Origin: CAYUWG01 sp964448285
GTDB taxonomy: Bacteria; Bacteroidota; Ignavibacteria; SZUA-365
DNA: 64,000 bases
NCBI GenBank assembly: GCA_964448285.1
Contig: CAYUWG010000014.1
Span: 1-64,000, forward strand
Direction: 5' to 3'
Shown here: positions 9,186-18,628 of the stretch, piece by piece
Position numbering within the stretch: the first letter of the stretch is position 1
How the letters are laid out: every line of letters starts with the position of its first letter
Position numbers and translations under genes: made by a program
Notes under the pieces: generated by a model
The model's input: the letters and a program-made list of their open reading frames with translations, nothing else
What the model was told of the DNA's origin: nothing
The model's database searches: none

Positions 9186-10555
9186 ATGAATCACTTTTCA
9201 AAAACACTCTTCATCGCAGTCTGCTTTTCGGTCTGCCACTTTGGTCAGGCGCAATCCCCATTTCGCTCTATCGGATTAACCCATACGAACATAACAGCGC
9301 TTGCTTCAGAAGGAGGGGACAGATTATCTGCTTATGCTCTGTCCTCGACACTGCTCTTTGCGGGAACAGATACATCAGGTGTGTATGTGTTCTCACTTCT
9401 CGATTCAACGAGAGGTTGGAGACCATTCGGATTCCAGACAACGAAGCAGCGGTTTATCACATCGCTTTCTGTGCAGCGTTTTAAGAACGCATCGGATTCA
9501 TTGAACGTTTATGCAGGACTTGGCAACGACATATTCGAATCTTCGCTTCCCGCATTATACCGAACGACAATCCCGCCAGAAGCAGATAACGCCGGTGAAT
9601 GGAAACCGTACAGCAAGGGATTCGAGAATCCCGCTCGAAGAGACACAGGAGCAATCGTCTATTCCATAGCCGCATTCCATTCAGCAGACGGCTTTCCGCA
9701 ACAACCTCTGTTCGTTGGAACAGGCGATAGAGTCTATCGTCGTGCGCAAAACGACACTGCTTGGACTCCGTTATCGTATCATCCCAACTGGGTAAATGGA
9801 TTTTGCCTTCCCTCGAGATGGCAGGGATCGACGCTTGCGGCGGGTGGATGACTGCATACGCTTATCGCTCATTCAACCTCGGTTCCAATTGGGACATGAG
9901 AGAAATCTGGTCGGGTATCCCTTCGAGAGCATTGTCCATTGCCATGTTTCCGGATGTCGTGGATACATTTCTCGTGACAAGCCATGCTTTTGTTCGAACC
10001 ACCAATGGTGAAAACACCTGGAGCGAGATTCGTTTTCCCGTAGCTGCCATCTTAAGTGATGAAGCCGATCCGGGAAACGTGTATGCTCTTAATGCTTACG
10101 AACTGATTCTCTACCACAGCTCGAACTATGGTGAGTCATGGGTCGAGTATCGTCACGACGTTGGAGGGATCTCTGGTGGAAGACATATGACCATCGCATA
10201 CCTCGATACGAGCACGCTGAGAAGAGGCTTGTTCATCGGCACGCATAGCCACGGGGTGTGGATGTACGAGTTGCCCCAATTGACGACCACGACGGAATTG
10301 TTGGTGAATAAGCCTTTCAATTTCTCCATTTCACCGAATCCAGCGCGAGCAGAAATCCAGCTTCTCTTCGATTCTCCAACTGAACGTATAAGCGTTGAAG
10401 TATTCGATGTCCTCGGAAGACTCATCTTTTCGAAAGCGTTGCAAAGAAAACGGTTCATGAATATTCCCATTGATCGTCTCAATCCTGGAATCTACATGTG
10501 CAAAGCTTCATCGGCGAGGCTACAGAAGTTGAAGTCGTTTGTCATCGTTCGATAG
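9186..10555 (+). pseudogene. Frameshifted BNR/sortilin-like propeller protein with T9SS sorting domain
   Basis: Two overlapping frames together encode one protein of about 456 residues. The first runs from the ATG at 9186 (signal peptide MNHFSKTLFIAVCF...GQAQ) to a TGA at 9849-9851. The second is open across 9761-10555 in the -1 frame. The first frame ends LAAGG-stop exactly where the second reads GGWMTAYAYRSFNLGS, so a single missing base near 9838-9850 explains the break. The downstream part carries propeller-like strands and a complete sorting domain (FNFSISPNPAR...KSFVIVR). The break could be a recent mutation, an assembly error or, less likely, recoding; no obvious slippery heptamer was noticed. 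Confidence 0.75.
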
Positions 10556-10748
10556 GCAATCCTTCTTCTGACGTAGCCGAGGTTTTCTCTTGTGAAGCAT
10601 GTTGGCGTTATCACCAACAATCTACAGTCATCATAATCGTATCAGGCTCCGTGTCATGTGCCCGCCAGGTACTTGTATCTGACAGAGATATCCACAACAC
10701 TCAAGTTCTCCGCGCAAGGTTCACCGAGTGTTTCCCGGTGTACTAAAG

Positions 10749-13004
10749 CTATCTCAAAACAAAAACCGCTTGCGTCGTTTGTGCCATCGACGTCGTTGCG
10801 CGAATGAAGTATGCGCCGGCAGGCAGGCCTTCGAACGAGAGTGATCTCGCTGCAGTCCCTTCCGGTTGTGATACCCTCTCGCGAAAAACCTCCCGTCCAA
10901 CGCCGTCGATCATTGTGATCGTTACGGGCTGATTGCTATGAATGATGACCGATGCTTCACGAGCCACGATGGGATTGGGAAACACCTGAAGCGAGAGCGT
11001 CGATGGTTTGCCGGGAGTTTCAATCGCGTTGAGAATCGTGTTCTTGTCTCCCGGGGTTGGCGTTACGAGAAACCTGAAGAGTCCTGCGCCGTTCGGTATT
11101 CTCCCCCATGCTATGTCGTCTCCCATTTCACCGAAGGACGTTGAGTCAAGCAGGCCGTTCCCGTTCGCATCGGAGTCGAAGAGGAAGACGCGCTCTCCGC
11201 TTTTATCGAGCTGGAAGTTCGAATGAAGTCCCGGTGAATCCGTCGTGTCCTTATCCGCCCAAACGATGAGATACGCACCGGGGCCGATGCTGACTCCGGC
11301 TGGGAACCGCCATTTACGAGGCGCCCGATCGTCGTCGGATAGGAACAGATCGTCGAGTTGAACCGCGTTTGCTGAGGTGTTGTACAGTTCGATCCAGTCA
11401 TCGAATTGTCCCTGTGGATCGGTATGCGTCCTCGTGTTTCCGGGCATGACCTCATTGATGACAACCGGGAAAAAGGTCCTGTGCTCGACGGTGTATGAAT
11501 AGTACTCATTCTCCGCGCGCTCAGGCGAATAGCTTGCAACATTGCCCGGCGCAAACGCTTCGATGGAGTAACGAATCACGCTGTTCATCGGGTGTGAAGG
11601 AAGCTCGGTCTGATACGTGCCTGCTGCCGGAGTCATCGGTATGGAGGCAAATGCTTTTCCATCGACACTCCACCAGAGAAGGACTCTCTCCGCACCGCTG
11701 ACCGATGCGCGTACCGTCACGACGTCCGAAGCATTCGGAGTCGTTGGCGTATGCTCAACTGTTGAAATGACCGCTTGCGTCTGATTCAATTCAGGGACCG
11801 TCGCAAGGTATGATCGGCGGTTGGTAATGAAGGAGTATAAACCCGGAATCACACTGCCGACGGGACCGTTCTGCACGTTCGTCGTTACGTTGGTGGAGAA
11901 CCAATCCATCGAATACAGTTTCTTCGTATCCGCCTGCACCGATGAGCGAATCAGGTTTTGGTAGCGCTCCACTCTCGGTTGCCAGTATTCCATCGTGAAC
12001 ACTTCTTCGAGCATCGTGCGAAAGTGGGCGATGTACCGTGCACGCCAATCAGGGACGGTAAGCAGCTTTGCAATCAGCGGTCGTTGCGGATTCGTCTGGT
12101 TGTAGAAGATCGGAAGCCGTTCGCGCTGTTCGACCGTCATCGGTTGTGACGCGAATGTCCCGATCACTTCGTTCAGATCCCAAGGGATAATGTGAAAGCG
12201 GTCATCCACAGGATGATGGTAGAGGTAGTGATTGTGCCCGCTTCCGATGTATGAATCGAGATTGACGAGAATGTTGCAGAGCGCGAGATACCACAACGCA
12301 CGATCGATGTTGAGATACTTCGGTAATTCCGCTTGCAATCGATCCGATGGAAGATTGTTCAGCTTGTCGATCAAAGCGACGAGGTCCGACCAATCGTCCT
12401 TCTTCTCGTTGGTCTTCAGTTCATAATTGGCTTTATACCGAGCGGTATCCGTTCCCAACCACGTCAGGTCACCGCGTGGGTCGCCCTTGAAATGGTTGCC
12501 CGCATCCGTCACGAACCATTCCCGCAGAAAGACCTTGTTGAGTTGCTGCACGTTGAGGTACACACCCCAGTACTCACCATTGATTCTCAGCGTGACGTAC
12601 GCGGCCTTCGCGGCAGGCATATACTCAGCCGCCAATCTGTATCCGATCATTTCGCGAACGAAGGTCGGATCCTTGAAGCAGTTGTTGAGATTCAGCGTGG
12701 TGTAGCCCATCAGGTCCTGGCCGGACTTGAAGGCGTTCATCGTGATGTTGAAAGGTTTTTTTTCGCCGGGAATATTCGAGGACGAATGCCCTTTGTAACG
12801 CACGCCGACGCTGTCATAAACGCTCGTGTTGACAAACAGGCGCGCAGGAATGTCCACTTCGAGCTTCTCATTCGTTGCAAGCTGCTGCCGCCAATCGGGC
12901 TGCGGAAACTCGAGCCGGAAATCGAGGACAGTCATGTCGTCGTACAACGATTGCCCTGCTGAAATGAAGAACGGCAAGAGGAAAAGGAAGGCGAAGAGCT
13001 TCAT
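10749..13004 (-). CDS. CotH-family kinase with lamin-tail domain and T9SS sorting domain
   Basis: A 751-residue exported protein. A signal peptide ends near residue 17. Residues about 25-375 are a CotH kinase domain: RYKGHSSSN at 69-77, D250 in NLDSYIGSGHNHYLYHH and D276 in IPWDLNE match the two conserved aspartates and the HNxYLY motif of the family. CotH of spore-formers phosphorylates coat proteins. Residues about 520-640 are a lamin-tail domain (INEVMP...DDWIELYNTS), and the last 80 residues are a T9SS sorting domain (LQVFPNPI...AVFVLR). The kinase is therefore predicted to reach the cell surface or medium. It is the last gene of the operon, 24 bases after DUF4956. How ATP would reach it outside the cell is unexplained. 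Confidence 0.9.
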   Translation of the reverse strand: MKLFAFLFLLPFFISAGQSLYDDMTVLDFRLEFPQPDWRQQLATNEKLEVDIPARLFVNTSVYDSVGVRYKGHSSSNIPGEKKPFNITMNAFKSGQDLMGYTTLNLNNCFKDPTFVREMIGYRLAAEYMPAAKAAYVTLRINGEYWGVYLNVQQLNKVFLREWFVTDAGNHFKGDPRGDLTWLGTDTARYKANYELKTNEKKDDWSDLVALIDKLNNLPSDRLQAELPKYLNIDRALWYLALCNILVNLDSYIGSGHNHYLYHHPVDDRFHIIPWDLNEVIGTFASQPMTVEQRERLPIFYNQTNPQRPLIAKLLTVPDWRARYIAHFRTMLEEVFTMEYWQPRVERYQNLIRSSVQADTKKLYSMDWFSTNVTTNVQNGPVGSVIPGLYSFITNRRSYLATVPELNQTQAVISTVEHTPTTPNASDVVTVRASVSGAERVLLWWSVDGKAFASIPMTPAAGTYQTELPSHPMNSVIRYSIEAFAPGNVASYSPERAENEYYSYTVEHRTFFPVVINEVMPGNTRTHTDPQGQFDDWIELYNTSANAVQLDDLFLSDDDRAPRKWRFPAGVSIGPGAYLIVWADKDTTDSPGLHSNFQLDKSGERVFLFDSDANGNGLLDSTSFGEMGDDIAWGRIPNGAGLFRFLVTPTPGDKNTILNAIETPGKPSTLSLQVFPNPIVAREASVIIHSNQPVTITMIDGVGREVFRERVSQPEGTAARSLSFEGLPAGAYFIRATTSMAQTTQAVFVLR

Positions 13005-13028
13005 ATCGTCACGCGCTGTCTTGTTGGA

Positions 13029-13703
13029 TTAAAAGTGTTCTTCATCGAAGAAGAGGTTGATCCGGGAAACTTCCGGCAGCCGGCGAAGCTCATCGATGAA
13101 TTCGTTGCTGCGCGATTCATCCTTGAGGTTCACGTAGAAAGACATCTCTATCGGAAGGTCATCACCCTGCGACTTCATGTTGACGAGCTTGTGACGCCGG
13201 CAGTACTTCTGCAGAATTGCGAGATACGGCGCTTCGGTCGCGCCGTTCATGTTGTAAGCGAACTGCAGAAGGAATTCCCTCCGCTGACGGAACGCGATAC
13301 CGGACTTGCTGAGCACGAGTGCGACAAGGCCGACGAGGAACGTGCCGGAGAGTGCGACGAGATGCAATCCTGCGCCTGCTCCCATTCCCGCAGCGAGCGA
13401 GAAGAAGATGAACACGATATCGTTCGTGTCCTTCACCGCCGTTCGAAATCGGATGATGGACATCGCGCCGACGAGGCCGAACGCGCGAGCGAGGTTGCTT
13501 CCGATCACCATGATGACGAGCGCCGTGATCATGCACAGAAGAACCATCGCGTGCACGAAGGAATCGGAATAGGCAGGACCGCGATACGTAATGCGATAGA
13601 ACAATGCGATGAGCGACCCGCAGAGCAACGCAACGACCGTGTTGCCGAGAATCTGTTCGAAGCTCAACGTGACTGTGAAAATGTTTTGAATGTCCTGAAG
13701 CAT
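13029..13703 (-). CDS. DUF4956 membrane protein
   Basis: 224 residues with about four membrane helices in the first 140, followed by a soluble tail of 80 residues. The segment ARAFGLVGAMSIIRFRTAVKDT is the family's signature loop between helices 3 and 4. DUF4956 genes recurrently sit next to VTC-domain and CotH genes in other bacteria, as here, suggesting a membrane partner or channel for the VTC polymerase. The start at 13703 lies 7 bases after the VTC stop codon; a longer frame to 13769 would overlap that gene by 59 bases and adds residues without membrane character. There is no clear ribosome binding site, so translation is probably coupled. Confidence 0.87.
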   Translation of the reverse strand: MLQDIQNIFTVTLSFEQILGNTVVALLCGSLIALFYRITYRGPAYSDSFVHAMVLLCMITALVIMVIGSNLARAFGLVGAMSIIRFRTAVKDTNDIVFIFFSLAAGMGAGAGLHLVALSGTFLVGLVALVLSKSGIAFRQRREFLLQFAYNMNGATEAPYLAILQKYCRRHKLVNMKSQGDDLPIEMSFYVNLKDESRSNEFIDELRRLPEVSRINLFFDEEHF

Positions 13704-13710
13704 CTGTCGG

Positions 13711-14472
13711 TTACCGGGGTTGAACGGCGCTTTTCGGCATTCGCTTGAGACCGCCGTGATTGTACACACGCTCTACGCTGATGCAGTACTTCGAAATGGC
13801 TTCGCGACGAAGGCCGAATTCCCCGATGAGCGACGTCAGCCAAACGGGAATCGACTGGTAGAACTTCACTTCCATGATGCAGACAGACGGGAACGCATGA
13901 ATCATTTCATGATCTTCGAACAAGACACGGATCGACGATGCAGGAAGGAAGCGCAGGTTCTTATCGAACGTCAGACGAAAAGAAGGATCGAACTTGCCAT
14001 GGTATGCTTCGCGCTCGTAGGTGACCAGCGTGAATGGCTTGAGATGCTGTGCATAGAGATGGAAGAGAAAACGCCGAGCCGGAAGTTCGAATTGCTCGGC
14101 GGTACCGTTTTCATCCATCGTTTCATCGCGTTGTCCTGAAGCGAGGAAGTCTTCAACACCCTCGAAGGAAATCATCGCGCGATCCTTGGATATGCATTGG
14201 TATTTCTTTCGCTTGATTTCGAGGAAGACCGGACTGTTGGGCTGAAGTTCATTGTATGCGCGCACGCGAAGCTTCTTTCGGATCGGCAGTCCGGCAACTT
14301 TCTCATGGTAGAAATCAAGCTCGGGTGAATCGAAGTAAACGCTGCGTACCGTGTACTCCTGTCCTTCGCCGTGAAGCATGTTGATATCAGCGTCGAGGAA
14401 AGGCATCGCGGCATTGCGCAAATCCGCAAGTCGATGTAATGGAACGAAATATTTGTATTCGATCCTGTTCAT
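13711..14472 (-). CDS. VTC-domain polyphosphate polymerase
   Basis: 253 residues consisting of one VTC tunnel domain. Residues corresponding to the substrate tunnel of yeast Vtc4 can all be recognised: K7 (RIEYKY), R69 and R71 (LRVRAY), E85 and K87 (FLEIKRK), K96 (SKDR), R154 (YEREAY), R166 and R174 (FRLTFDKNLR), E201 (MEVKF) and K228 (SKYC). That supports an active enzyme making polyphosphate from ATP, or a related triphosphate-tunnel reaction. The protein has no membrane segment and would need the adjacent DUF4956 protein for membrane attachment. Its ATG overlaps the HlyD stop codon (ATGA), a sign of translational coupling; a longer frame to 14553 is rejected for that reason. Confidence 0.9.
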   Translation of the reverse strand: MNRIEYKYFVPLHRLADLRNAAMPFLDADINMLHGEGQEYTVRSVYFDSPELDFYHEKVAGLPIRKKLRVRAYNELQPNSPVFLEIKRKKYQCISKDRAMISFEGVEDFLASGQRDETMDENGTAEQFELPARRFLFHLYAQHLKPFTLVTYEREAYHGKFDPSFRLTFDKNLRFLPASSIRVLFEDHEMIHAFPSVCIMEVKFYQSIPVWLTSLIGEFGLRREAISKYCISVERVYNHGGLKRMPKSAVQPR

Positions 14473-15542
14473 GGCGCCGCCGAGGAGAACATGCTCCGGA
14501 ATACGTTTCCAAGATAGGATCGGAGAACGAGGGGCTCCTGTGGAACAGAACACGTTGCCTGCAATCCTGGTAGAAGACCCGACGGCGGCAAGAGCACCGT
14601 GGCTACGACGAATTGTTCGCCCTGAATCGAATGCACGAATTGGTTGATCGAAGCAACCCTCCCTTGTATTTCGCCGACACCGTTCACGCGAACGCTCAAC
14701 GTCATTCCGCTTTTAAGAGAGCGGTGATCTTTCCATAAAACGGGAAAGACGACGGCATACGAAGAAGACTCTCCGGCGAGCACGAGCGTATCTGACGTGG
14801 AGGTCGTGTAGATCACTCCATCGAATGGAATGCAGAGAAGATAGCGTTCGAGCTTCTGTCCGAGTGCGACAATCTGTTTTTCGAGCGATGAAATATTCTT
14901 CGTGCCCAAATGAATTTCTGATGCTTTCGCGCCCGTCGTGACGGTTTGTAACTGTGCTTCCGCCATCGCGAGAGATGCCTGGTGAAGCCGGCCTGTCGTC
15001 TCGATGGGTTCGAACTCCTGCGAAGAAATGATGCCGCGATCTCGCAACGACCTCATGCGTTCGACTGTTGCGACGTGACCCTCAAGTTGTCGCCGCGCGT
15101 ATTCGAGGCGTTCTTCCGCTTCCTTCACGAGAGCAGCCTTTTCTCCCGTCCGCATAACGTCGAGCGCAGCGGTTGCCGCATCGAGTTCGCCCTGCAGTTG
15201 TGCGAGCAAGCGCTCGGTATCGGAAGAAGAGATCACGCCAACCGTATCACCGGCACGCACGGATGCGCCGGGCTGAACGAACGACGCAAGACGCACCTGC
15301 ACGGCATCCTCGCGTTCGAACTGATTGAGATCGAACGACTGCGTGACTCCGCGAGAGCGGTCGTTCACCAGCGTCATGATACGACCTGTCGCATCTTTGA
15401 CGAGCAGCCATTCACGCGCCGGAACGATGCGCCCCTGCATGTCAATCGAACGCGGAATCTCGATCGGGAGAAAGACGAGAACGAGTACCCCGATGGCAAC
15501 GAGAAGCAGGATGGATGTGCGTTTTGCGTTAGTCATGCCCAT
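14469..15542 (-). CDS. HlyD/RND-type periplasmic adaptor (membrane fusion) protein
   Basis: 357 residues: a short cytoplasmic start, one membrane helix (about 10-27), a lipoyl-like half near 85-110 (VQPGASVRAGDTVGVI), a long coiled-coil hairpin of about 110-210 (LLAQLQGELDAATAALDV...), the second lipoyl half and a beta-barrel (CIPFDGVIYTT, GMTLSVRVNGVGEI). Such proteins link an inner-membrane transporter to an outer-membrane duct. No transporter or TolC gene is adjacent; instead it is coupled to the VTC gene by an ATGA overlap and follows the hexosaminidase-like gene by 53 bases. This context is unusual and suggests export or membrane passage of a polymer. A second in-frame ATG at 15536 is possible. 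Confidence 0.85.
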   Translation of the reverse strand: MGMTNAKRTSILLLVAIGVLVLVFLPIEIPRSIDMQGRIVPAREWLLVKDATGRIMTLVNDRSRGVTQSFDLNQFEREDAVQVRLASFVQPGASVRAGDTVGVISSSDTERLLAQLQGELDAATAALDVMRTGEKAALVKEAEERLEYARRQLEGHVATVERMRSLRDRGIISSQEFEPIETTGRLHQASLAMAEAQLQTVTTGAKASEIHLGTKNISSLEKQIVALGQKLERYLLCIPFDGVIYTTSTSDTLVLAGESSSYAVVFPVLWKDHRSLKSGMTLSVRVNGVGEIQGRVASINQFVHSIQGEQFVVATVLLPPSGLLPGLQATCSVPQEPLVLRSYLGNVFRSMFSSAAP

Positions 15543-15595
15543 GTGATTGTGTCAACTCCGGCAAGTTTAACCGGAGTTCGAAGTGCTAATCTACG

Positions 15596-18367
15596 CTATC
15601 GCAAAAGAACCTTCGATGACCATGTGTCCGAGCCGCGTTGAATATGCAGGAAGAAAATCCCTTTCGGATGATCGTTGAGATCCAATCGGTGAGTTTGAAA
15701 TCCATTACCCTTTGTATCGAACGTGCTTTCAAAGATGGTTCGACCGAGGAGATCAGTCGTTCGAATGGCAACACCTTCCACGCGCTCGCTGCTCAAGTCT
15801 ATCGTGAGCATCCTGTTTTCCACGATGGGATTCGGATAAATCCCATGAATCTGAAATGCGTCCGAAGCAAGCACCTGATCGACTCTGACGGGGATGCTGC
15901 CGAGTTCGAAGAAAACGGTATCTCCGAGAGGCACTCGCGTCGTCCATCCGCGATTGTCCGATGAAGCGATGAACCATTGCACCCACTGCGTGTTCGGCGG
16001 GAGAGCGATCTCGAACGTCTCAAAATTTCCGGCTTGAACGGCAAGAGGGTATTGCGTAAATGCAGCGCCGGGCTGTGTACGATAATTCAACGTTGCGTTC
16101 GTCAGCGACCAAGCGGGATCGTACCTGTCACCACGAATGGAAAGGGAGATCGAAAGCCGACCATTCGGGCTGAGCATCTGTGGAGGGGTGTGATAAATGT
16201 ATGGCGCATGATTCCATGCGTACTCACCGAACGCTTCGAGGTGATCGTACTTCTGTTCCCACGTCGTGTAAATCATACCGTTGAAGTCGGACGTCGTGCG
16301 CGTCCATTCCTTCCATCTGCGGATTTGGTTTTCATCCTGATCATAATATGGCGCCGACATCTGGCGAAAGCCTTTGGTCTGAAAGAAGCCGAGACTGTTT
16401 TGCACCTTGCCCGCCTGCGAATTCCAGTTGATGATGCCGAGCGACTTGGGAAGAAGGTCGGCACAGCCGCGAAGATCGCCGTTGACGAGATAGTAATTCA
16501 TCACGGCATTGTGATATTCGTCGAACATGTCCGACCACACCCACACGTCGGCTGAAGGATTGGAGCGATGAATGATGTCCATGCATTTATCCACGTTGTC
16601 AGCGAGTATTTGCGCCGGCGTCATACCGCGCTGTTGATCGCCTGCGTCCCAGTTCATCACGCGGATTTCATCGTGCTGCATCATGTAGGTCTGTGGTTTC
16701 AGGAGACTGTCGAGCATTCGAAATTCCCTCTCGACGATTTCATAAACCTTCGGCTCGGACATGGTTGCTGCAACTTGTCCCGAGTAAATGATCTGCGCAT
16801 GGTAGTAGGAGATCAATATCGTGTCGCCATTCTGAAGTGCGCCGCCGGATTTGATCCTGAACGTCGGTGGTGTATGCCACGCGGTGTATTCACCGGCGTA
16901 TGGAATGCTTCCCATCAGTGGATCGCGCACAGGTTCGAAATCAACGCCTTCGGTATAGAGCAAACGCAACTGCGGATGCTCAACCTTCAGCGGTGTGCCT
17001 TCCCGCCGAAGCAGATTGATCATCGGGACTTCCACAACGAGCAGATCGTCCCACCAGATCTTTCCACTGCGTCCACCCCAAACTCCCCAGTAAATGCCAA
17101 GCGAGTCGGCGTCCAGTGAATTGAATGTAAAGTCAATCCTGCGCCAGTCCGTCGTTGAGGGAATTTTCAGTTCGTTGAAGACAAGACTTCGGGAGTTCAC
17201 ATCGATCACGGAGCAATTTACGCCGGAGCTTGCGACGAGGTTTTCCGTGCGCACCCAGCCGGATACGTGATACTGAGTGAACGGCGTTACTCGTGTCCAA
17301 AACGAGACGCGTCCGTTTCCATACTGGGGATCAGCTTGCGAGAAGTTTTCGAAGCGGACGCTCGCATTTCCGCTGTGCTTGATCTGCGTATCGACGAAGC
17401 TCATCTGGCCGGGCTTATCGATGAAGCGGAATCCGGGGAAGTTATTTCCGTTGTGCGTTTCGAAGCCGCCGTTTGAGAGAGCGAGGGTGCGCTTCGGGAC
17501 GAGCCGGGCAGTATCGCGTTCGATAACGAACTGCTGGCGAACGACCGGCAAACCCGACGCAAGGTTCGGATCGTGAAACAGAAAACTGTTTGAATACCCG
17601 AAAGGCATGACGCCGGGAATGATATCGAGCTTCCTTGCGGCAGCATAGTCCTTCAGAGATTTCAATGAATCGAAATAGAACTTCGGCAGGGTCGTCGGTC
17701 GGGAGAATTTCGAGTCATTCAGTTGAACGCCGTTCAATCGCCAGCGCAAGGCGTCGTTCCAGATGTTCTTCGCGCGTGTGATGTTGCTGCCGACCTGGAT
17801 ATTCGTAGAATAGTAAAGCCAGCGCTTGGTAAACTCCGGCACATCGACGATGCGCAAGCCTTCGACATGCCACAAGCCCGGCACACGGTCGATCAATTGT
17901 ATGAACGTGTTTATACCGTAGCGAAGACCCATTTCATCAGACGCGTTTAGGACGGCGCGCATCGGAATGACGTCGAGCAGGTAACCTTCGGGTCCGGGAT
18001 AGGTCGATGTCACATCCACGCGATGAACGTTGATTTGGTTTTGGATTCGGTTCAGCATCGGTGATCGAACGCCGAGCCAGAACGCCGATTCGGTGGAATC
18101 AGCTTCCGTCCATAAGCGGGTGACGAGCGTATCGATATTCCGCTTTCGGAGTTCTGCGTTCAGCAGCGATGCTTCGCTCCACGCAGGGCTTGCCGGATCG
18201 AGCAGCAACGGCTGGCCGTTCGGAGTGAAAACGGCGCTTGTGAAGTACTGATATGCCTGCCTCGGTTGTGGAACGAGCGATTCAAGCACCTGCGCACTTG
18301 CATGCATTGACAGGAACGGCAGAACAAGAATAGAGAATCGTGCTATACGTGATGCTGTGGTTTTCAT
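15596..18367 (-). CDS. GH20-like beta-N-acetylhexosaminidase with inserted carbohydrate-binding domain and T9SS sorting domain
   Basis: 923 residues. Signal peptide ending near HASA. Residues about 25-165 resemble the GH20 N-terminal alpha/beta domain (VPQPRQ, GPEGYLLDV, DEMGLRYGINTFIQLI), followed by the start of a TIM barrel (WLYYSTNI, WRLNGVQLND). A beta-sandwich of carbohydrate-binding type is inserted at about 290-440 (SNGGFETHNG...WWDDLLVVEV). The barrel then resumes with MMQHDEIRVM, whose DE pair would be the catalytic Asp-Glu, and WVWSDMFDEYH. The sorting domain starts at IHGIYPNPI and ends KVLLR. Predicted activity: removal of terminal N-acetylhexosamine from glycans at the cell surface. 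The HDE in place of the usual GGDE makes the family assignment approximate. First gene of the five-gene operon. Confidence 0.75.
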   Translation of the reverse strand: MKTTASRIARFSILVLPFLSMHASAQVLESLVPQPRQAYQYFTSAVFTPNGQPLLLDPASPAWSEASLLNAELRKRNIDTLVTRLWTEADSTESAFWLGVRSPMLNRIQNQINVHRVDVTSTYPGPEGYLLDVIPMRAVLNASDEMGLRYGINTFIQLIDRVPGLWHVEGLRIVDVPEFTKRWLYYSTNIQVGSNITRAKNIWNDALRWRLNGVQLNDSKFSRPTTLPKFYFDSLKSLKDYAAARKLDIIPGVMPFGYSNSFLFHDPNLASGLPVVRQQFVIERDTARLVPKRTLALSNGGFETHNGNNFPGFRFIDKPGQMSFVDTQIKHSGNASVRFENFSQADPQYGNGRVSFWTRVTPFTQYHVSGWVRTENLVASSGVNCSVIDVNSRSLVFNELKIPSTTDWRRIDFTFNSLDADSLGIYWGVWGGRSGKIWWDDLLVVEVPMINLLRREGTPLKVEHPQLRLLYTEGVDFEPVRDPLMGSIPYAGEYTAWHTPPTFRIKSGGALQNGDTILISYYHAQIIYSGQVAATMSEPKVYEIVEREFRMLDSLLKPQTYMMQHDEIRVMNWDAGDQQRGMTPAQILADNVDKCMDIIHRSNPSADVWVWSDMFDEYHNAVMNYYLVNGDLRGCADLLPKSLGIINWNSQAGKVQNSLGFFQTKGFRQMSAPYYDQDENQIRRWKEWTRTTSDFNGMIYTTWEQKYDHLEAFGEYAWNHAPYIYHTPPQMLSPNGRLSISLSIRGDRYDPAWSLTNATLNYRTQPGAAFTQYPLAVQAGNFETFEIALPPNTQWVQWFIASSDNRGWTTRVPLGDTVFFELGSIPVRVDQVLASDAFQIHGIYPNPIVENRMLTIDLSSERVEGVAIRTTDLLGRTIFESTFDTKGNGFQTHRLDLNDHPKGIFFLHIQRGSDTWSSKVLLR

Positions 18368-18628
18368 ATCTGAAATTAAGTGAATGTTGAACATAAATCC
18401 CTTACGAAATGACTATAGAACTCCCTTCAATGATACAAGAAACCGAACGCTTGACCTTCGAACATTCATTAAGGAGACGCTCTTCATGGAACACGATGAG
18501 ACTGCACTTCTCATAAGTGACAATTGATTCACGCCAGACATGGATTTTCATTCCGATGAAGAGTACATTTCCGTTTACGGCAGGAACGCAATGCCTGCAT
18601 CCCTCCTCCTCATACGAAAGGTCTTTCG

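Noticed and set aside
9761..9851. Programmed -1 ribosomal frameshift
   Set aside because: No X-XXY-YYZ slippery site was noticed in the overlap, and such surface genes do not normally use recoding; a mutation or assembly error is simpler.
13035..13748. Long plus-strand frame opposite DUF4956
   Set aside because: Its translation is rich in charged residues with no domain, and it is the exact antisense of a recognisable membrane protein.
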